A stretch of 64,000 nucleotides of DNA from Pseudonocardia thermophila (GCF_900142365.1 NZ_FRAP01000004.1:248001-312000); one strand, 5' to 3'; positions 30,072 to 39,161 are shown, counted from the stretch's first letter. Program-made: numbers and translations. The notes: generated by a model not told the origin, from the sequence alone.

Positions 30072-31778
30072 ATGACGCTCCAGGAACCGGCCGCCGGACC
30101 GTCCGCCGAACCCGAACCCGATCTTCACGAGCCCGGATCGGCGGAGCGGGGCCCGGTGCTCGACCGGTGGATCTTCGGCGTCGCCGCGGTGCTCGTGCTG
30201 GTCTTCATCGCGTGGGGCATGTTCGCCACGGACAACCTGGCGACGGTCTCCTCGGCGGTGCTGACCGGGGTGATGGACGTGGGCGGCTGGGCCTTCGTGC
30301 TCGCCGCCAGCGGCTTCGTCGTGTTCGCGCTGTGGGTGGCCTTCGGCAGGTACGGGAAGATCCCGCTGGGCCGCGACGACGAAGCGCCGGAGTTCCGCAC
30401 CTCGTCGTGGATCGCGATGATGTTCAGCGCCGGCATGGGCATCGGGTTGATGTTCTTCGGCGTCGCCGAGCCGCTCGCGCACTTCACCTCGCCGCCGCCC
30501 GGCACCGTGCCGCCGGGGTCACCGGCGGCGCTCGACGTCGCCATGGCCACCACCCTGTTCCACTGGACGCTGCACCCGTGGGCGATCTACGCGGTGGTCG
30601 GCCTCGCGATCGCGTACTCGACGTTCCGCCGCGGCCGCCGGCAGCTGATCAGCTCGGCGTTCACCCCGCTGATGGGCCGCCGCAGCACCGATGGGGCGTT
30701 CGGCCGGGCCGTGGACATCCTGGCGATCTTCGCGACGCTGTTCGGTTCGGCCGCCTCGCTGGGCCTCGGCGCGCTGCAGATCGGCGGCGGGCTGGCCGCC
30801 AACGGCATCACCGGACTGCCCAAGGCGGTGCTCGTGGGGATCATCGTGGTGCTGACGATCGCGTTCATCGTGTCCGCGGTGACCGGCGTCGCGAAGGGCA
30901 TCCAGTGGCTGTCCAACATCAACATGGTGCTGGCCGGCATCCTGGCGCTGTTCGTGTTCGTGGTCGGCCCGACGATCCTGATCCTCAACCTGATCCCGAC
31001 CGCGATCGGCGACTACTTCCGCGATCTCGCGCAGATGTCGGCCCGCACCGCGGCCACCGGCGGCGACGCGATGGCCGACTGGCTCTCCGGCTGGACGGTC
31101 TTCTACTGGGCGTGGTGGATCTCCTGGACGCCGTTCGTCGGCATGTTCATCGCACGGATCAGCCGCGGCCGCTCGATCAAGCAGTTCGTCGTCGGCGTCA
31201 TGCTGATCCCGAGCCTGGTGAGCCTGCTGTGGTTCGCGATCTTCGGCGGGGCCGCGATCGACCGCCAGCGCTCCGGGATCGACCTGGCCGCGGCCGACAC
31301 CGAGGGCCAGCTGTTCGGGCTGCTGCACACCTACCCGCTCGGCGGCGTGCTCAGCGTGCTGGCGATGGTCCTGGTGGCGATCTTCTTCGTGTCCGGCGCG
31401 GACGCGGCGTCGGTCGTCATGGGCACGCTCTCGCAGCGCGGCACGATCGAGCCGAACCGCTGGGTGGTGGTGTTCTGGGGCACCGTGATGGGCGCGATCG
31501 CGGTGATCATGCTGCTGGTCGCGCCGGGCGACGAGGCGCTCACCGGCATCCAGAACATCACGATCATCATGGCGGCGCCGTTCGCCCTGGTGATGATCGC
31601 GCTGTGCGTGGCGCTGGCGAAGGACCTCCACGACGACCCGATCTCCCGGCGCGACCGGCGCGCCGTGGCCGCCGTGGAGCAGGCCGTGGAGTACGGCACC
31701 CGCGCCCACGACGGCCGGTTCATCCTCAACGTCAAACCGGAGGACGAGGCCGATCCGGCCCTGCGCAGGAAGCGCTGA
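30072..31778 (+). CDS. BCCT-family betaine/choline/carnitine transporter
   Basis: A 568-residue secondary transporter with 12 predicted helices. F-S-A-G-M-G-I-G-L-M-F-F-G-V-A-E-P-L (near 120) is the helix-3 glycine-rich segment, and W-W-I-S-W-T-P-F-V-G-M-F-I (near 345) is the tryptophan-rich substrate-binding helix 8. F-I-A-R-I-S-R-G-R-S-I then matches the BCCT signature. The N-terminus is acidic and the C-terminus charged, suggesting osmosensing tails. Such carriers import glycine betaine, choline or carnitine with Na+ or H+. The Na+/H+ choice cannot be made with confidence. ATG 30072 lacks a ribosome site and may be leaderless. Confidence 0.93.
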   Translation: MTLQEPAAGPSAEPEPDLHEPGSAERGPVLDRWIFGVAAVLVLVFIAWGMFATDNLATVSSAVLTGVMDVGGWAFVLAASGFVVFALWVAFGRYGKIPLGRDDEAPEFRTSSWIAMMFSAGMGIGLMFFGVAEPLAHFTSPPPGTVPPGSPAALDVAMATTLFHWTLHPWAIYAVVGLAIAYSTFRRGRRQLISSAFTPLMGRRSTDGAFGRAVDILAIFATLFGSAASLGLGALQIGGGLAANGITGLPKAVLVGIIVVLTIAFIVSAVTGVAKGIQWLSNINMVLAGILALFVFVVGPTILILNLIPTAIGDYFRDLAQMSARTAATGGDAMADWLSGWTVFYWAWWISWTPFVGMFIARISRGRSIKQFVVGVMLIPSLVSLLWFAIFGGAAIDRQRSGIDLAAADTEGQLFGLLHTYPLGGVLSVLAMVLVAIFFVSGADAASVVMGTLSQRGTIEPNRWVVVFWGTVMGAIAVIMLLVAPGDEALTGIQNITIIMAAPFALVMIALCVALAKDLHDDPISRRDRRAVAAVEQAVEYGTRAHDGRFILNVKPEDEADPALRRKR

Positions 31779-31781
31779 CGG

Positions 31782-32738
31782 TCAGGGTTCGAGCACGACC
31801 TTGCCGAGCACGCGGCGCTCGTCGATGCGGACGAGCCCGTCAGCGGCCTGTTCCAGCGGCAGCACGACGTCGACCAGCGGGATCAACCGGTCCATGTGCG
31901 GGAGCAGCTGGTTCCACTGGTCGACGGCGTAGCCGGGACGGTCGAAGGCGAACGCGCCCCAGCCGACGCCGACCACGTCGATGTTGTTGAGCAGCAACCG
32001 GTTCACCTTCACCGTGGGGATCTCCCCTGCGGTGAAGCCGACGACCAGCAGCTTGCCGAACGGGGCGAGGCTGCGCAGGGAGTCGGTGAAGCGGTCGCCG
32101 CCGACCGGGTCGACGACCAGGTCCACCCCGCGCCCGCCGGTCAGTTCCTGCACCGCGTCCTTGAAGCCCTCGACCGCCACGGTGTCGGTGGCGCCGGCCC
32201 GCCGCGCGATCTCGGCCTTCGCCTCGGAGGAGACCACGGCGATCACGTGAGCGCCGAGCGCGGTGGCCAACTGGGTGACGGCGGTGCCCACGCCGCCCGC
32301 CGCGCCGTGGACGAGAACGGTCTGGCCGGGCTTCAGCTCGGTCCGCACCCGCAGGGCGAAGTGCGCGGTCAGGTAGTTCATCGGCATCGCGGCGCCCGCT
32401 GTGAAGGAGACGTCGTCGGGCAGCGGGAAGACCATGTCCGGCGAGACCGCGACCTGCTCGGCCGCCCCGCCGGTGCCGCAGAACGCGGCCACCCGATCAC
32501 CGACCCGGACGTCCGCGCCTTCGGGCGCCGCGAGGACGACGCCGGCGACCTCGGAGCCGAGCGTGTACGGCCGCTCGGGCTCGTACTGGTAGAGGCCGCG
32601 GGTCTGCAGCAGGTCGGGGAAGTTCAGCCCCGCCGCGCGGACCTCGACGAGCACGTGCTCGCCCGGGTCCGGCGCGGGGACGTCGCGCACCTCGACCGCC
32701 TTCGGCCCGTCCAACGTCACGATCTGCACCGCACGCAT
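31782..32738 (-). CDS. NADPH:quinone oxidoreductase family protein
   Basis: A 318-residue zinc-free medium-chain reductase. A-A-G-L-N-F-P-D-L-L-Q-T-R-G (residues 36-49) and V-H-G-A-A-G-G-V-G-T-A (near 142-152) are the quinone-oxidoreductase substrate-side and nucleotide-binding motifs. It differs clearly from the enzyme at 4665 and resembles the widespread actinobacterial NADPH-dependent quinone/enoyl reductases. An in-frame extension to 32804 is not used, because a leaderless TAGCGT lies 7 nt before the ATG at 32738. It converges with the BCCT gene with 3 bp between stops. No pathway link. Confidence 0.88.
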   Translation of the reverse strand: MRAVQIVTLDGPKAVEVRDVPAPDPGEHVLVEVRAAGLNFPDLLQTRGLYQYEPERPYTLGSEVAGVVLAAPEGADVRVGDRVAAFCGTGGAAEQVAVSPDMVFPLPDDVSFTAGAAMPMNYLTAHFALRVRTELKPGQTVLVHGAAGGVGTAVTQLATALGAHVIAVVSSEAKAEIARRAGATDTVAVEGFKDAVQELTGGRGVDLVVDPVGGDRFTDSLRSLAPFGKLLVVGFTAGEIPTVKVNRLLLNNIDVVGVGWGAFAFDRPGYAVDQWNQLLPHMDRLIPLVDVVLPLEQAADGLVRIDERRVLGKVVLEP

Positions 32739-32745
32739 GCGCCGC

Positions 32746-32751
32746 ACGCTA
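32746..32751 (-). promoter_or_regulatory. Leaderless -10 box of the second quinone oxidoreductase
   Basis: TAGCGT on the minus strand ends 7 nt before the ATG at 32738. This spacing decides the start. Confidence 0.5.
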
Positions 32752-32782
32752 CCTGGCTGCGCACCCGCCCCCGGCCGAACGC

Positions 32783-32820
32783 GCACATGACCGCAGATGA
32801 GCACAGGTGACCGCAGATGA
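32783..32820. repeat. Two direct repeats of an 18-20-bp element
   Basis: GCACATGACCGCAGATGA (32783-32800) is followed at once by GCACAGGTGACCGCAGATGA (32801-32820). They lie in the 122-bp divergent gap between the quinone oxidoreductase and the 554-residue hypothetical gene, about 45 bp upstream of the former's start, so they may be tandem operator sites. Confidence 0.7.
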
Positions 32821-32860
32821 CGCTGCGTGATCCACCCCGGTTCGCCGGAACCGGCGCGGG

Positions 32861-34525
32861 GTGGAAAGCTGGCCCGCGGTGCGACTCGTCTACGACTCAG
32901 AAGACCTCATCGGGTACTGGCGTGCCCGGGATCGGCTGCGTCTGCAGATCGTCGCCTGGGCGCGGCGGCGCGGCGAGTTCGTCGAGCCGTCGCTGGTGGC
33001 GGCCGCGCTCGACCACAAGCACTCCGTCGACGGCCGCCTCGGGCACTGGACGCGCGCGCACATCGCCGACGCGCTCGCCGTGTGGTTCCCGCGCACGGTC
33101 GCGCTGCTGGAGGAGGACCGGCCGGCCGTGCCGGCCGCCCTGCACGCGGTGATCGGGTTCCTCGCCGAGCAGGACTGGCTCGACTCCCGCTCGGACCCGC
33201 CGGAGGAGCTGCACGCGCAGATCGAGGATTCCACGCCCGCCCTGCACGACGCGTGCGCCGATGAGCGCAACCTCGACCTCGGCACGTTCTGGGCGGTGCA
33301 GATGCTGCGCCACCGGGTGCCGACGGCCGACCCGGTGGCGGTGTCCCGGTTCCTGGCTCAGGTCGACGCCGGGGAGATCGAGATCGATCGGGCGGCACTG
33401 GAGGAGATCACCCGCCGCCAGGCCGAGCCGCCGGAGCCGGAGCCGACGGCCTTCCCGCCGGTCGTGCTGCCCAGCGCGGCGGCGCTGCTCGCTGCCGCCG
33501 ATGCGAGCCCGGCGCTGGCCCGGCTGCGCGCGTTCACCCGCTGGGTGCGCGCCGGCCGGCCGCTGCGCAACGGGCGGCTGCTGCTGGAGGACGCCCGCGC
33601 GGTGGCCGAGCTGCTCGACGTCGACCACTTCTCCCGCACCCGGGCCCGCTCGGCCGAGGACCTGCCCGAGGTCTCGCTGATCATGGACTGGGCGCTGCAG
33701 TCGCGACTGGTGCGCGTCGTGAAGGGCCGGCTGGTGCCGGTGAAGAGCGCTGCTCCCCTGCTGTCGCGGCCGATCGAGCTGTGGCAGCGGCTGTTCTCCG
33801 CGGTCGGCGGGTTGGGCGAGCACTTCGGCGGCACCAACGTGTTCGGTGCGCCGTCGCTGTTCGGGATGCCGCTCGGCGACGCGCTGCAGCTGCTGCTCGG
33901 CCTGCTCTACAGCGCGGGCGGTGACCCGGTGCCGGTGGAGCGCTTCCACCGGCTCGTGCGGGACACCGTCAACGAGGAGATGGGCTGCGTCGTCGACGAC
34001 CTCGCCGGAGACGTCGAGCAGCGGCTGTGGCGGCGCGACGTCACGGCGCTGCTGGATGCGCTGGAGCTGCTCGGGGCCGTCGAGCTGGGCGAGAGCCCGG
34101 ACGGGATCGAGGAGCACGAGGCGCTCGTGGCCCTCGCCGGCCGCGACGATCCCGATCCCACGCTCGTCTCGCTCACCCCGATCGGCATCTGGGCGGTGCG
34201 GGAGATGCTCATCGAGCAGGGCGAGATCGCTCCGCTGGCCGGTGAGCTGGCTGACGAGGACATCGAGTACGTGATCGTGAAGTCGGCGCCGCTGCGGGCC
34301 GAGGTGGCCGACGCGGAGCTGTCCGCGTGGGTGGCCGCCCGCCCCCGGCGGCAGGCGGCGAGCGAGATCATGCGCCTCCTGCAGCGCCTGGAGGACGGCC
34401 CGCACCGCGAACTGGCGCTGCGGGCGCTGGCGAAGACCGGCGACTCCGCACCGCCGCCCCAGCGGCGGGCGCCGAGCAGCTCGGGGCCGCGCGTCGACTG
34501 CCACGTGCGGGCTCGGCGGGGCTGA
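32861..34525 (+). CDS. Large hypothetical protein
   Basis: A 554-residue soluble protein that I cannot assign to a family. It is helical and acidic, with many Leu/Ala/Glu-rich stretches. A Pro/Glu linker (A-E-P-P-E-P-E-P-T) near residue 190 separates an N-terminal part of about 185 residues from a C-terminal part of about 350. There are no membrane segments, Cys clusters or nucleotide motifs. The C-terminus ends in a Pro/Ser/Arg-rich tail. Composition and codon use match the neighbours, so it is a real gene. GTG 32861 and GTG 32879 are both possible starts. It stands between a quinone oxidoreductase (divergent) and a sterol-desaturase-like gene. Confidence 0.75.
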   Translation: MESWPAVRLVYDSEDLIGYWRARDRLRLQIVAWARRRGEFVEPSLVAAALDHKHSVDGRLGHWTRAHIADALAVWFPRTVALLEEDRPAVPAALHAVIGFLAEQDWLDSRSDPPEELHAQIEDSTPALHDACADERNLDLGTFWAVQMLRHRVPTADPVAVSRFLAQVDAGEIEIDRAALEEITRRQAEPPEPEPTAFPPVVLPSAAALLAAADASPALARLRAFTRWVRAGRPLRNGRLLLEDARAVAELLDVDHFSRTRARSAEDLPEVSLIMDWALQSRLVRVVKGRLVPVKSAAPLLSRPIELWQRLFSAVGGLGEHFGGTNVFGAPSLFGMPLGDALQLLLGLLYSAGGDPVPVERFHRLVRDTVNEEMGCVVDDLAGDVEQRLWRRDVTALLDALELLGAVELGESPDGIEEHEALVALAGRDDPDPTLVSLTPIGIWAVREMLIEQGEIAPLAGELADEDIEYVIVKSAPLRAEVADAELSAWVAARPRRQAASEIMRLLQRLEDGPHRELALRALAKTGDSAPPPQRRAPSSSGPRVDCHVRARRG

Positions 34526-34604
34526 CGAGGGCGCTGCGATCGGCGCTGTACTCGGCCTGTGATCGGCGCTGGGATCGGCGCTGAACCGCCTGGTGGCGCC
34601 GGGA

Positions 34605-34633
34605 TTGACCCCGAAGTGACCCGCGGGTAACTT
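34605..34633 (+). promoter_or_regulatory. Strong sigma-70-type leaderless promoter
   Basis: TTGACC (34605-34610), a 17-nt spacer and TAACTT (34628-34633) are followed by 7 nt and the ATG of the sterol-desaturase-like gene. Spacing is ideal, and the lack of a ribosome site supports a leaderless transcript. Just upstream, GATCGGCGCTG occurs twice in near-tandem (34560-34582) with a further degenerate copy near 34538. Confidence 0.75.
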
Positions 34634-34640
34634 GCGTTCG

Positions 34641-35522
34641 ATGGACGCGCCGTTCTGGGCCGACATCAACGTCCCGCTGCTCGTCGCGATGCCGTTCTTC
34701 CTGCTGTTCATCGGCATCGAGGTCCTGACGATCGCCCACTCCGATCTGCCCGAGGGCGAACGTCCGCGCGGCTACGTGTTCCGCGACGCCCGCACGAGCA
34801 TCTCGATGGGCGCCGGATCGCTGGCCTTCATGCTGATCTTCAAGCTGGCGACGCTCGTCGTGTACGTGGCGCTGTGGCAGCTCGTGCCGTGGAAGCTGCC
34901 CGCCGACACGTGGTGGAGCTGGGCGGCGATGGTGGTGCTCGTCGACCTGGGCTGGTACTGGAACCACCGGTTCGCGCACCGCGTGCGCATCGCCTGGGCC
35001 GGGCACCAGGCACACCACTCCAGCGAGTACTTCAACTTCGGCACCGCGCTGCGGCAGAAGTGGAACCCCTGGTCGGAGGCGATCTTCTGGCTGCCGCTGC
35101 CGCTGCTCGGCTTCCCGCCGTGGATGATCTACATCGCGTTCTCGGTCAACCTGATCTACCAGTTCTTCATCCACACCGAGACCGTCGGGAAGCTGCCCGC
35201 GCCGATCGAGCTGATCCTCAACACGCCGTCGCACCACCGGGTGCACCACGGTTCCGACCCGGAGTACTTGGACAAGAACTACGGCGGCATCCTCATCGTC
35301 TGGGACCGGCTCTTCGGCACGTTCCAGGAGGAGCTGCACCGCCCGCGCTACGGGCTCACCAAGCCGGTGAACACCTACAACCTGCTGAAGCTGCAGTACG
35401 GGGAGTACGCGCGGATCATCGCGGACGTGCGGGCGGCGCGGACCTGGCGAGAGCGGCTGGCGTACGTCTTCGGGCCGCCCGGCTGGGCGCCCGCCGAAGA
35501 GGCACCGGCGCGCGGCGCGTGA
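34641..35522 (+). CDS. Sterol desaturase / fatty-acid hydroxylase superfamily protein
   Basis: A 293-residue integral membrane di-iron enzyme. The histidine clusters are complete: H-R-F-A-H (near 114), H-Q-A-H-H (near 126) and H-R-V-H-H (near 200), with an extra H-T-E. About four to five hydrophobic segments are seen. Enzymes of this family hydroxylate or desaturate lipids, carotenoids or sterols using O2. The bacterial substrate is unknown. ATG 34641 rather than an upstream TTG is chosen because a strong -35/-10 ends 7 nt before it. The gene is monocistronic and converges with a SnoaL-like gene. Confidence 0.9.
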   Translation: MDAPFWADINVPLLVAMPFFLLFIGIEVLTIAHSDLPEGERPRGYVFRDARTSISMGAGSLAFMLIFKLATLVVYVALWQLVPWKLPADTWWSWAAMVVLVDLGWYWNHRFAHRVRIAWAGHQAHHSSEYFNFGTALRQKWNPWSEAIFWLPLPLLGFPPWMIYIAFSVNLIYQFFIHTETVGKLPAPIELILNTPSHHRVHHGSDPEYLDKNYGGILIVWDRLFGTFQEELHRPRYGLTKPVNTYNLLKLQYGEYARIIADVRAARTWRERLAYVFGPPGWAPAEEAPARGA

Positions 35523-35541
35523 CGGCGCGGACGGGGCCGTC

Positions 35542-36039
35542 CTACGCGCGGGCCGCGGCCAGGGCCACCGCCGGGTCGACGCCCAGCTGGACGCACAGGC
35601 CGGCGTGGTCCCACAGCGTGCGGTGGGCGCTGATCCGCGACTCCGTGCGGCCGGCGGTGGAGCGGTGCCGGAAGCTCACCACCCCGATGGCGAGCACCTC
35701 GGCTCGCTCCCCGGTCGCCGGCACTCCCGGCAACAGCCAGGGCAGCTCGCGGTCGTGGGTGAACCGCACCCGCACCTCGTCCACGACGCGGCGCTGATCG
35801 ACCGTGCGCGACACGCGTTCGAACTCCAGGTCGTCGGGCAGCGCGGGCAGCACGTCCTCGGCCAGGTAGCGGCGGATCGCGGCGGGATCGCCGCCTCCGG
35901 TGCCGATCGGGGCGTTGACCAGCACGCACGTCTCGCCGAGCAGCGCCTCGGCGGCGGCCGCGTCACGATCGACGTGCACGGCCGCGTGGAACGCGTCGCG
36001 CACCTGCTCGATCTGCCGCATGAGCTGCTGGATGCCCAT
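35542..36039 (-). CDS. NTF2/SnoaL-like small protein
   Basis: A 165-residue protein with the cone-like NTF2 fold: an amphipathic N-terminal helix (M-G-I-Q-Q-L-M-R-Q-I-E-Q-V), then L-L-G-E-T-C-V-L-V-N and R-R-Y-L-A-E-D-V-L-P, ending in strands such as R-I-S-A-H-R-T-L-W-D. SnoaL-like proteins act as ester cyclases, hydrolases or ligand binders; which applies here is not visible. The start is ATG 36039, with a GTG six bases upstream. It lies 53 bp downstream of phosphoglucomutase on the same strand and may share its transcript. Confidence 0.6.
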   Translation of the reverse strand: MGIQQLMRQIEQVRDAFHAAVHVDRDAAAAEALLGETCVLVNAPIGTGGGDPAAIRRYLAEDVLPALPDDLEFERVSRTVDQRRVVDEVRVRFTHDRELPWLLPGVPATGERAEVLAIGVVSFRHRSTAGRTESRISAHRTLWDHAGLCVQLGVDPAVALAAARA

Positions 36040-36092
36040 GGTCACCCGGCCAGGCTCACACGCCGGGCGCCGGCCGGCAACCGAGCGTCTGA

Positions 36093-37724
36093 TCAGCTGG
36101 TGAGAGCCGCGGCGACCACCGCCTGCGCCTCCTCCTGGATCCGGGCCAGGTGCTCGGGGCCGCGGAAGCTCTCCGCGTAGACCTTGTAGACGTCCTCGGT
36201 GCCGGACGGGCGGGCGGCGAACCAACCGTTCTCCGTGACGACCTTCAGCCCGCCCAGCGGGGCGCCGTTGCCGGGTGCCTCGGTGAGCCGCGCGATGATC
36301 TTCTCGCCGGCCAGCTCGTCGGCGGTGACGTCGGCGGCGGAGAGCTTGGCGAGCTTCGCCTTCGCCTCGGGGGTCGTGGCGACGTCGATGCGCGCGTAGG
36401 CGGGGGCACCGAACCGCTCGGTCAGCTCCGCGTACTGCTGCGACGGGGTCTTGCCGGTGACCGCGAGGATCTCCGAAGCGAGCAGGCACAGGATGATCCC
36501 GTCCTTGTCGGTGGACCACACCGTGCCGTCCTTGCGCAGGAACGACGCACCCGCGCTCTCCTCGCCGCCGAACCCGAGGCTGCCGTCGAGCAGGCCGGGC
36601 ACGAACCACTTGAACCCGACCGGGGTCTCCACGAGCCTGCGGCCGAGATCGGCGGCCACCCGGTCTATCATCGACGAGCTGACCGCCGTCTTGCCGATCC
36701 CCGCGCCGGCGGGCCAACCGGGCCGGTGGGTGTAGAGGTGCTGGATGGCGACCGCGAGGAAGTGGTTCGGGTTCATCAGCCCGGCGTCTGAGGTGACGAT
36801 GCCGTGCCGGTCGGCGTCGGCGTCGTTGCCGGTGGAGATCGGGAAGCGGTCGCGCGCGGCCACCAGCGACGCCATCGCGTAGGGCGACGAGCAGTCCATG
36901 CGGATCTTGCCGTCCCAGTCGAGCGTCATGAAGCCGAACTGCGGGTCGACCGTCGGGTTGACCACCGTGAGGTCGAGGCCGTGCCGCTCGGCGATCGCGC
37001 CCCAGTAGGCGACGCTGGCGCCGCCCAGCGGGTCGGCGCCGATCCGCACGCCCGCGGCCTTGATCGCGGCGAGATCGACGACGTTCGGCAGGTCGTCGAC
37101 GTAGCTGCCGAGGAAGTCGTAGCCGGGGAGTTCCTCGGGGTCGACCGCGCGCCGGCGCACCCCCGCGAGGCCCTCCTCCAGCAGGGCGTTGGCGCGGTCG
37201 GCGATCCACGCCGTCGCCGAGGTGTCCGCGGGGCCGCCGTTGGGCGGGTTGTACTTGAACCCGCCGTCCGACGGCGGGTTGTGCGAGGGAGTGACGACCA
37301 CGCCGTCGGCGAGCCCGTCGGTGCGGTCACGGTTGTGGCGCAGGATCGCGTGCGACACCGCCGGGGTGGGTGTGTAGCCGCCCGCGGCGTCGACGAGCAC
37401 CGTGACGTCGTTGGCGGCGAACACCTCCAGCGCGGTGCGCCACGCGGGCTCGGACAGGGCATGGGTGTCGCGGCCGATGAACAGCGGCCCGGTCGTGCCC
37501 TGCGCCGCCCGGTACTCCACGATCGCCTGGCTCGTCGCGGCGATGTGGTCGTCGTTGAACGTCGTGGTGAGCGACGAGCCCCGGTGCCCCGAGGTGCCGA
37601 ACGAGACCCGCTGGCCGGGCACCGACGGATCCGGGTGCCGCTCGGTGTAGGCGGCCAGGAGGGCGTCGATGTCGACGAGGTCGCGGGGCTCCGCGGGGGT
37701 GCCGGCACGAGGGTCGTTCGCCAT
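36093..37724 (-). CDS. pgm: Phosphoglucomutase, alpha-D-glucose-specific
   Basis: A 543-residue enzyme that interconverts glucose-1- and glucose-6-phosphate. The phosphoserine loop [10 protein letters not shown] has the catalytic Ser147; the metal loop is [10 protein letters not shown]; the sugar-binding and phosphate-binding loops include G-E-E-S-A-G-A-S and R-P-S-G-T-E-D near the C-terminus. Length and the early S-F-G-T-S-G-H-R-G match bacterial Pgm (about 546 residues). ATG 37724 is preferred over a GTG at 37733. It stands alone with a 22-bp repeat array directly upstream. Confidence 0.95.
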   Translation of the reverse strand: MANDPRAGTPAEPRDLVDIDALLAAYTERHPDPSVPGQRVSFGTSGHRGSSLTTTFNDDHIAATSQAIVEYRAAQGTTGPLFIGRDTHALSEPAWRTALEVFAANDVTVLVDAAGGYTPTPAVSHAILRHNRDRTDGLADGVVVTPSHNPPSDGGFKYNPPNGGPADTSATAWIADRANALLEEGLAGVRRRAVDPEELPGYDFLGSYVDDLPNVVDLAAIKAAGVRIGADPLGGASVAYWGAIAERHGLDLTVVNPTVDPQFGFMTLDWDGKIRMDCSSPYAMASLVAARDRFPISTGNDADADRHGIVTSDAGLMNPNHFLAVAIQHLYTHRPGWPAGAGIGKTAVSSSMIDRVAADLGRRLVETPVGFKWFVPGLLDGSLGFGGEESAGASFLRKDGTVWSTDKDGIILCLLASEILAVTGKTPSQQYAELTERFGAPAYARIDVATTPEAKAKLAKLSAADVTADELAGEKIIARLTEAPGNGAPLGGLKVVTENGWFAARPSGTEDVYKVYAESFRGPEHLARIQEEAQAVVAAALTS

Positions 37725-37844
37725 GGCGCGCACCCTACCGGCGGGAGTGGGGCATCGCCCGGGCCCGGCGGACGTGATCGTCGCCGCGTCAGGTGCCGGC
37801 GCGGATCGCGGTTCTCACGACGACGAGCCGCGGTCATCGCAACG

Positions 37845-38078
37845 GCGAGTCGTCCGGTGCAGCCCGGCGAGTCGCCCCTTCCAGCAGCGCGAGTCGCCCC
37901 TCCCAGCAGCGCGAGTCGCCTCTTCCAGCAGGGCGAGTCGCCCCGAGCAGGAACCTGAGCCGTCCGGAACGGGACGCCGGCGCCGAGGGCCATCACAGAA
38001 CCCGCACCCCTCCGTCGCGGAGTCCGCGACTCGCCGCGGTGAGAACGGCGACTCGCCGTCAGGAGATCCGCAACTCGC
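37845..38078. repeat. 22-bp GCGAGT repeat array with inverted arm (array 1)
   Basis: GCGAGT occurs at 37845, 37867, 37889, 37911 and 37933, exactly 22 bp apart, each followed by CGCC- and CCAGCAG-type sequence. The reverse form ACTCGC occurs at 38029, 38051 and 38073, again 22 bp apart. The middle 75 bp is unique. Most of the 334-bp gap between pgm and the HAD gene is this array, and the last inverted unit lies inside the HAD coding end. There are no spacers, so it is not a CRISPR. Confidence 0.9.
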
Positions 38079-38661
38079 GTCCCAGCACCGCCAGCGTCTG
38101 CGGCCCCTCCCAGACGTGGGCGGCCCAGCCGTGGGCCCGGGCCGCTTCGACGTTGGCCGGGCGGTCGTCGAAGAACACCACGTCCTGCGGCGCCGTGCCG
38201 TAGGCCTCGTCGGCCGCCGCGTAGATCGCCGGGTCCGGCTTGGCCAGCCCCACCTCGGCGGAGAACACCAGCACGTCGATCCGTCGGCTCCACTCCGCCG
38301 CACGCACCGCTGCGGCCAGCGGCGCCGGAGCGTTCGACAGCACCCCCAGCCGCACCCCGTCCGCGTCGAGCCCCGAGATCAGGCGTGCGCTCTGCGCGGG
38401 CAGCGCCGACCACTTCGCCGCGTCCAGCGCGGTGAGCCGGGTGATCAGCTGCGGCTCCGGTGCGACGTCCAGCGCTCGCAGGACTCCCGTCCAGTACGCG
38501 GTGTCGTCGCCGCCCAGGTCGTAGGCGAGCCGGCCCGGCCAGTACGCGGCGGTCAGCCGCTCGAGTTCGACGCCGATCTCAGCGGCCAGCGCCGGCAGCA
38601 CCCCCGTCGACGGGACGAGCACGTCGCCGAGATCGAACACGACGGTCGGATGATCACCCAT
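38059..38661 (-). CDS. HAD-superfamily hydrolase (YihX-like)
   Basis: A 200-residue subfamily IA HAD protein. V-V-F-D-L-G-D-V-L (near 7-15) has the nucleophilic Asp10, but Gly where many phosphatases have the second Asp. G-V-L-S-N-A-P is motif II, L-A-K-P-D-P motif III and V-F-F-D-D-R-P-A-N motif IV, and the cap is small and helical. YihX-type enzymes hydrolyse small sugar phosphates. Its C-terminus (R-E-L-R-I-S) is encoded by a unit of the 22-bp repeat array, so the array has entered the coding end. It lies 28 bp after an uncharacterised gene. Confidence 0.85.
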   Translation of the reverse strand: MGDHPTVVFDLGDVLVPSTGVLPALAAEIGVELERLTAAYWPGRLAYDLGGDDTAYWTGVLRALDVAPEPQLITRLTALDAAKWSALPAQSARLISGLDADGVRLGVLSNAPAPLAAAVRAAEWSRRIDVLVFSAEVGLAKPDPAIYAAADEAYGTAPQDVVFFDDRPANVEAARAHGWAAHVWEGPQTLAVLGRELRIS

Positions 38662-38689
38662 GCCCCGACCGTACGTCCGACGCGTCCGG

Positions 38690-39118
38690 TTACGCGCTGC
38701 GCTGCTGGGGGATCCGCAGGTGCAGCGGGAGCATCGAGCGCGGGGTCGAGTCGGTGGTCAGGTGGTAGTGCCCGCGCCGGGACCGGTTGCAGCGGTACGC
38801 CCGCAGCGGCCGCGCCCCCAGCTGCTCCAGCTCCCGCGCCGCCGCCTCGGCGGCCTCCCGGGTCTCGTAGATGATCTTGCCGTCGGTGCCGCGCCCCTGC
38901 CGCAGGGCGACCGTTCCGTCCAGCTCCGCGCGGCTGGGCGTGCAGAAGACCGGGCGCCCGTTGCGCTGCAGCCGGGCGTGCCGGGCGACCACCTCACCAC
39001 GGGCCGCGTCGCGGATGCCGCGCTGGGACGGGAGGAGAACCTGCTCGACGCCGGCCCGCTCCTGCTGCCTGTCCCGATCCATCTCGGCCTCCCTCTCCGC
39101 GATCTTTGCCCGTCCCAT
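38690..39118 (-). CDS. Small uncharacterised protein
   Basis: A 142-residue protein I do not recognise. The N-terminal 55 residues are charged (E, R, Q), resembling a coiled coil. The rest has C-T-P-S-R-A-E-L, an amphipathic helix R-E-A-A-E-A-A-A-R-E-L-E-Q-L-G and R-A-Y-R-C-N-R-S-R-R-G-H-Y-H-L-T-T, a pattern of one Cys and two His that might bind metal or nucleic acid. Third-position GC is high in this frame, supporting it as real. An internal ATG at 39082 is an alternative start. It is divergent from recC. Confidence 0.6.
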   Translation of the reverse strand: MGRAKIAEREAEMDRDRQQERAGVEQVLLPSQRGIRDAARGEVVARHARLQRNGRPVFCTPSRAELDGTVALRQGRGTDGKIIYETREAAEAAARELEQLGARPLRAYRCNRSRRGHYHLTTDSTPRSMLPLHLRIPQQRSA

Positions 39119-39161
39119 CGCGCAGCCCCCAGCCTTCCGTTATCGTGCCGGCGGCGGGATA

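Noticed and set aside
35542..37209. A 555-codon minus-strand frame covering part of pgm and the SnoaL-like gene
   Set aside because: Its first 380 residues are a shadow of pgm; only the last 165 residues, from ATG 36039, are a plausible gene.
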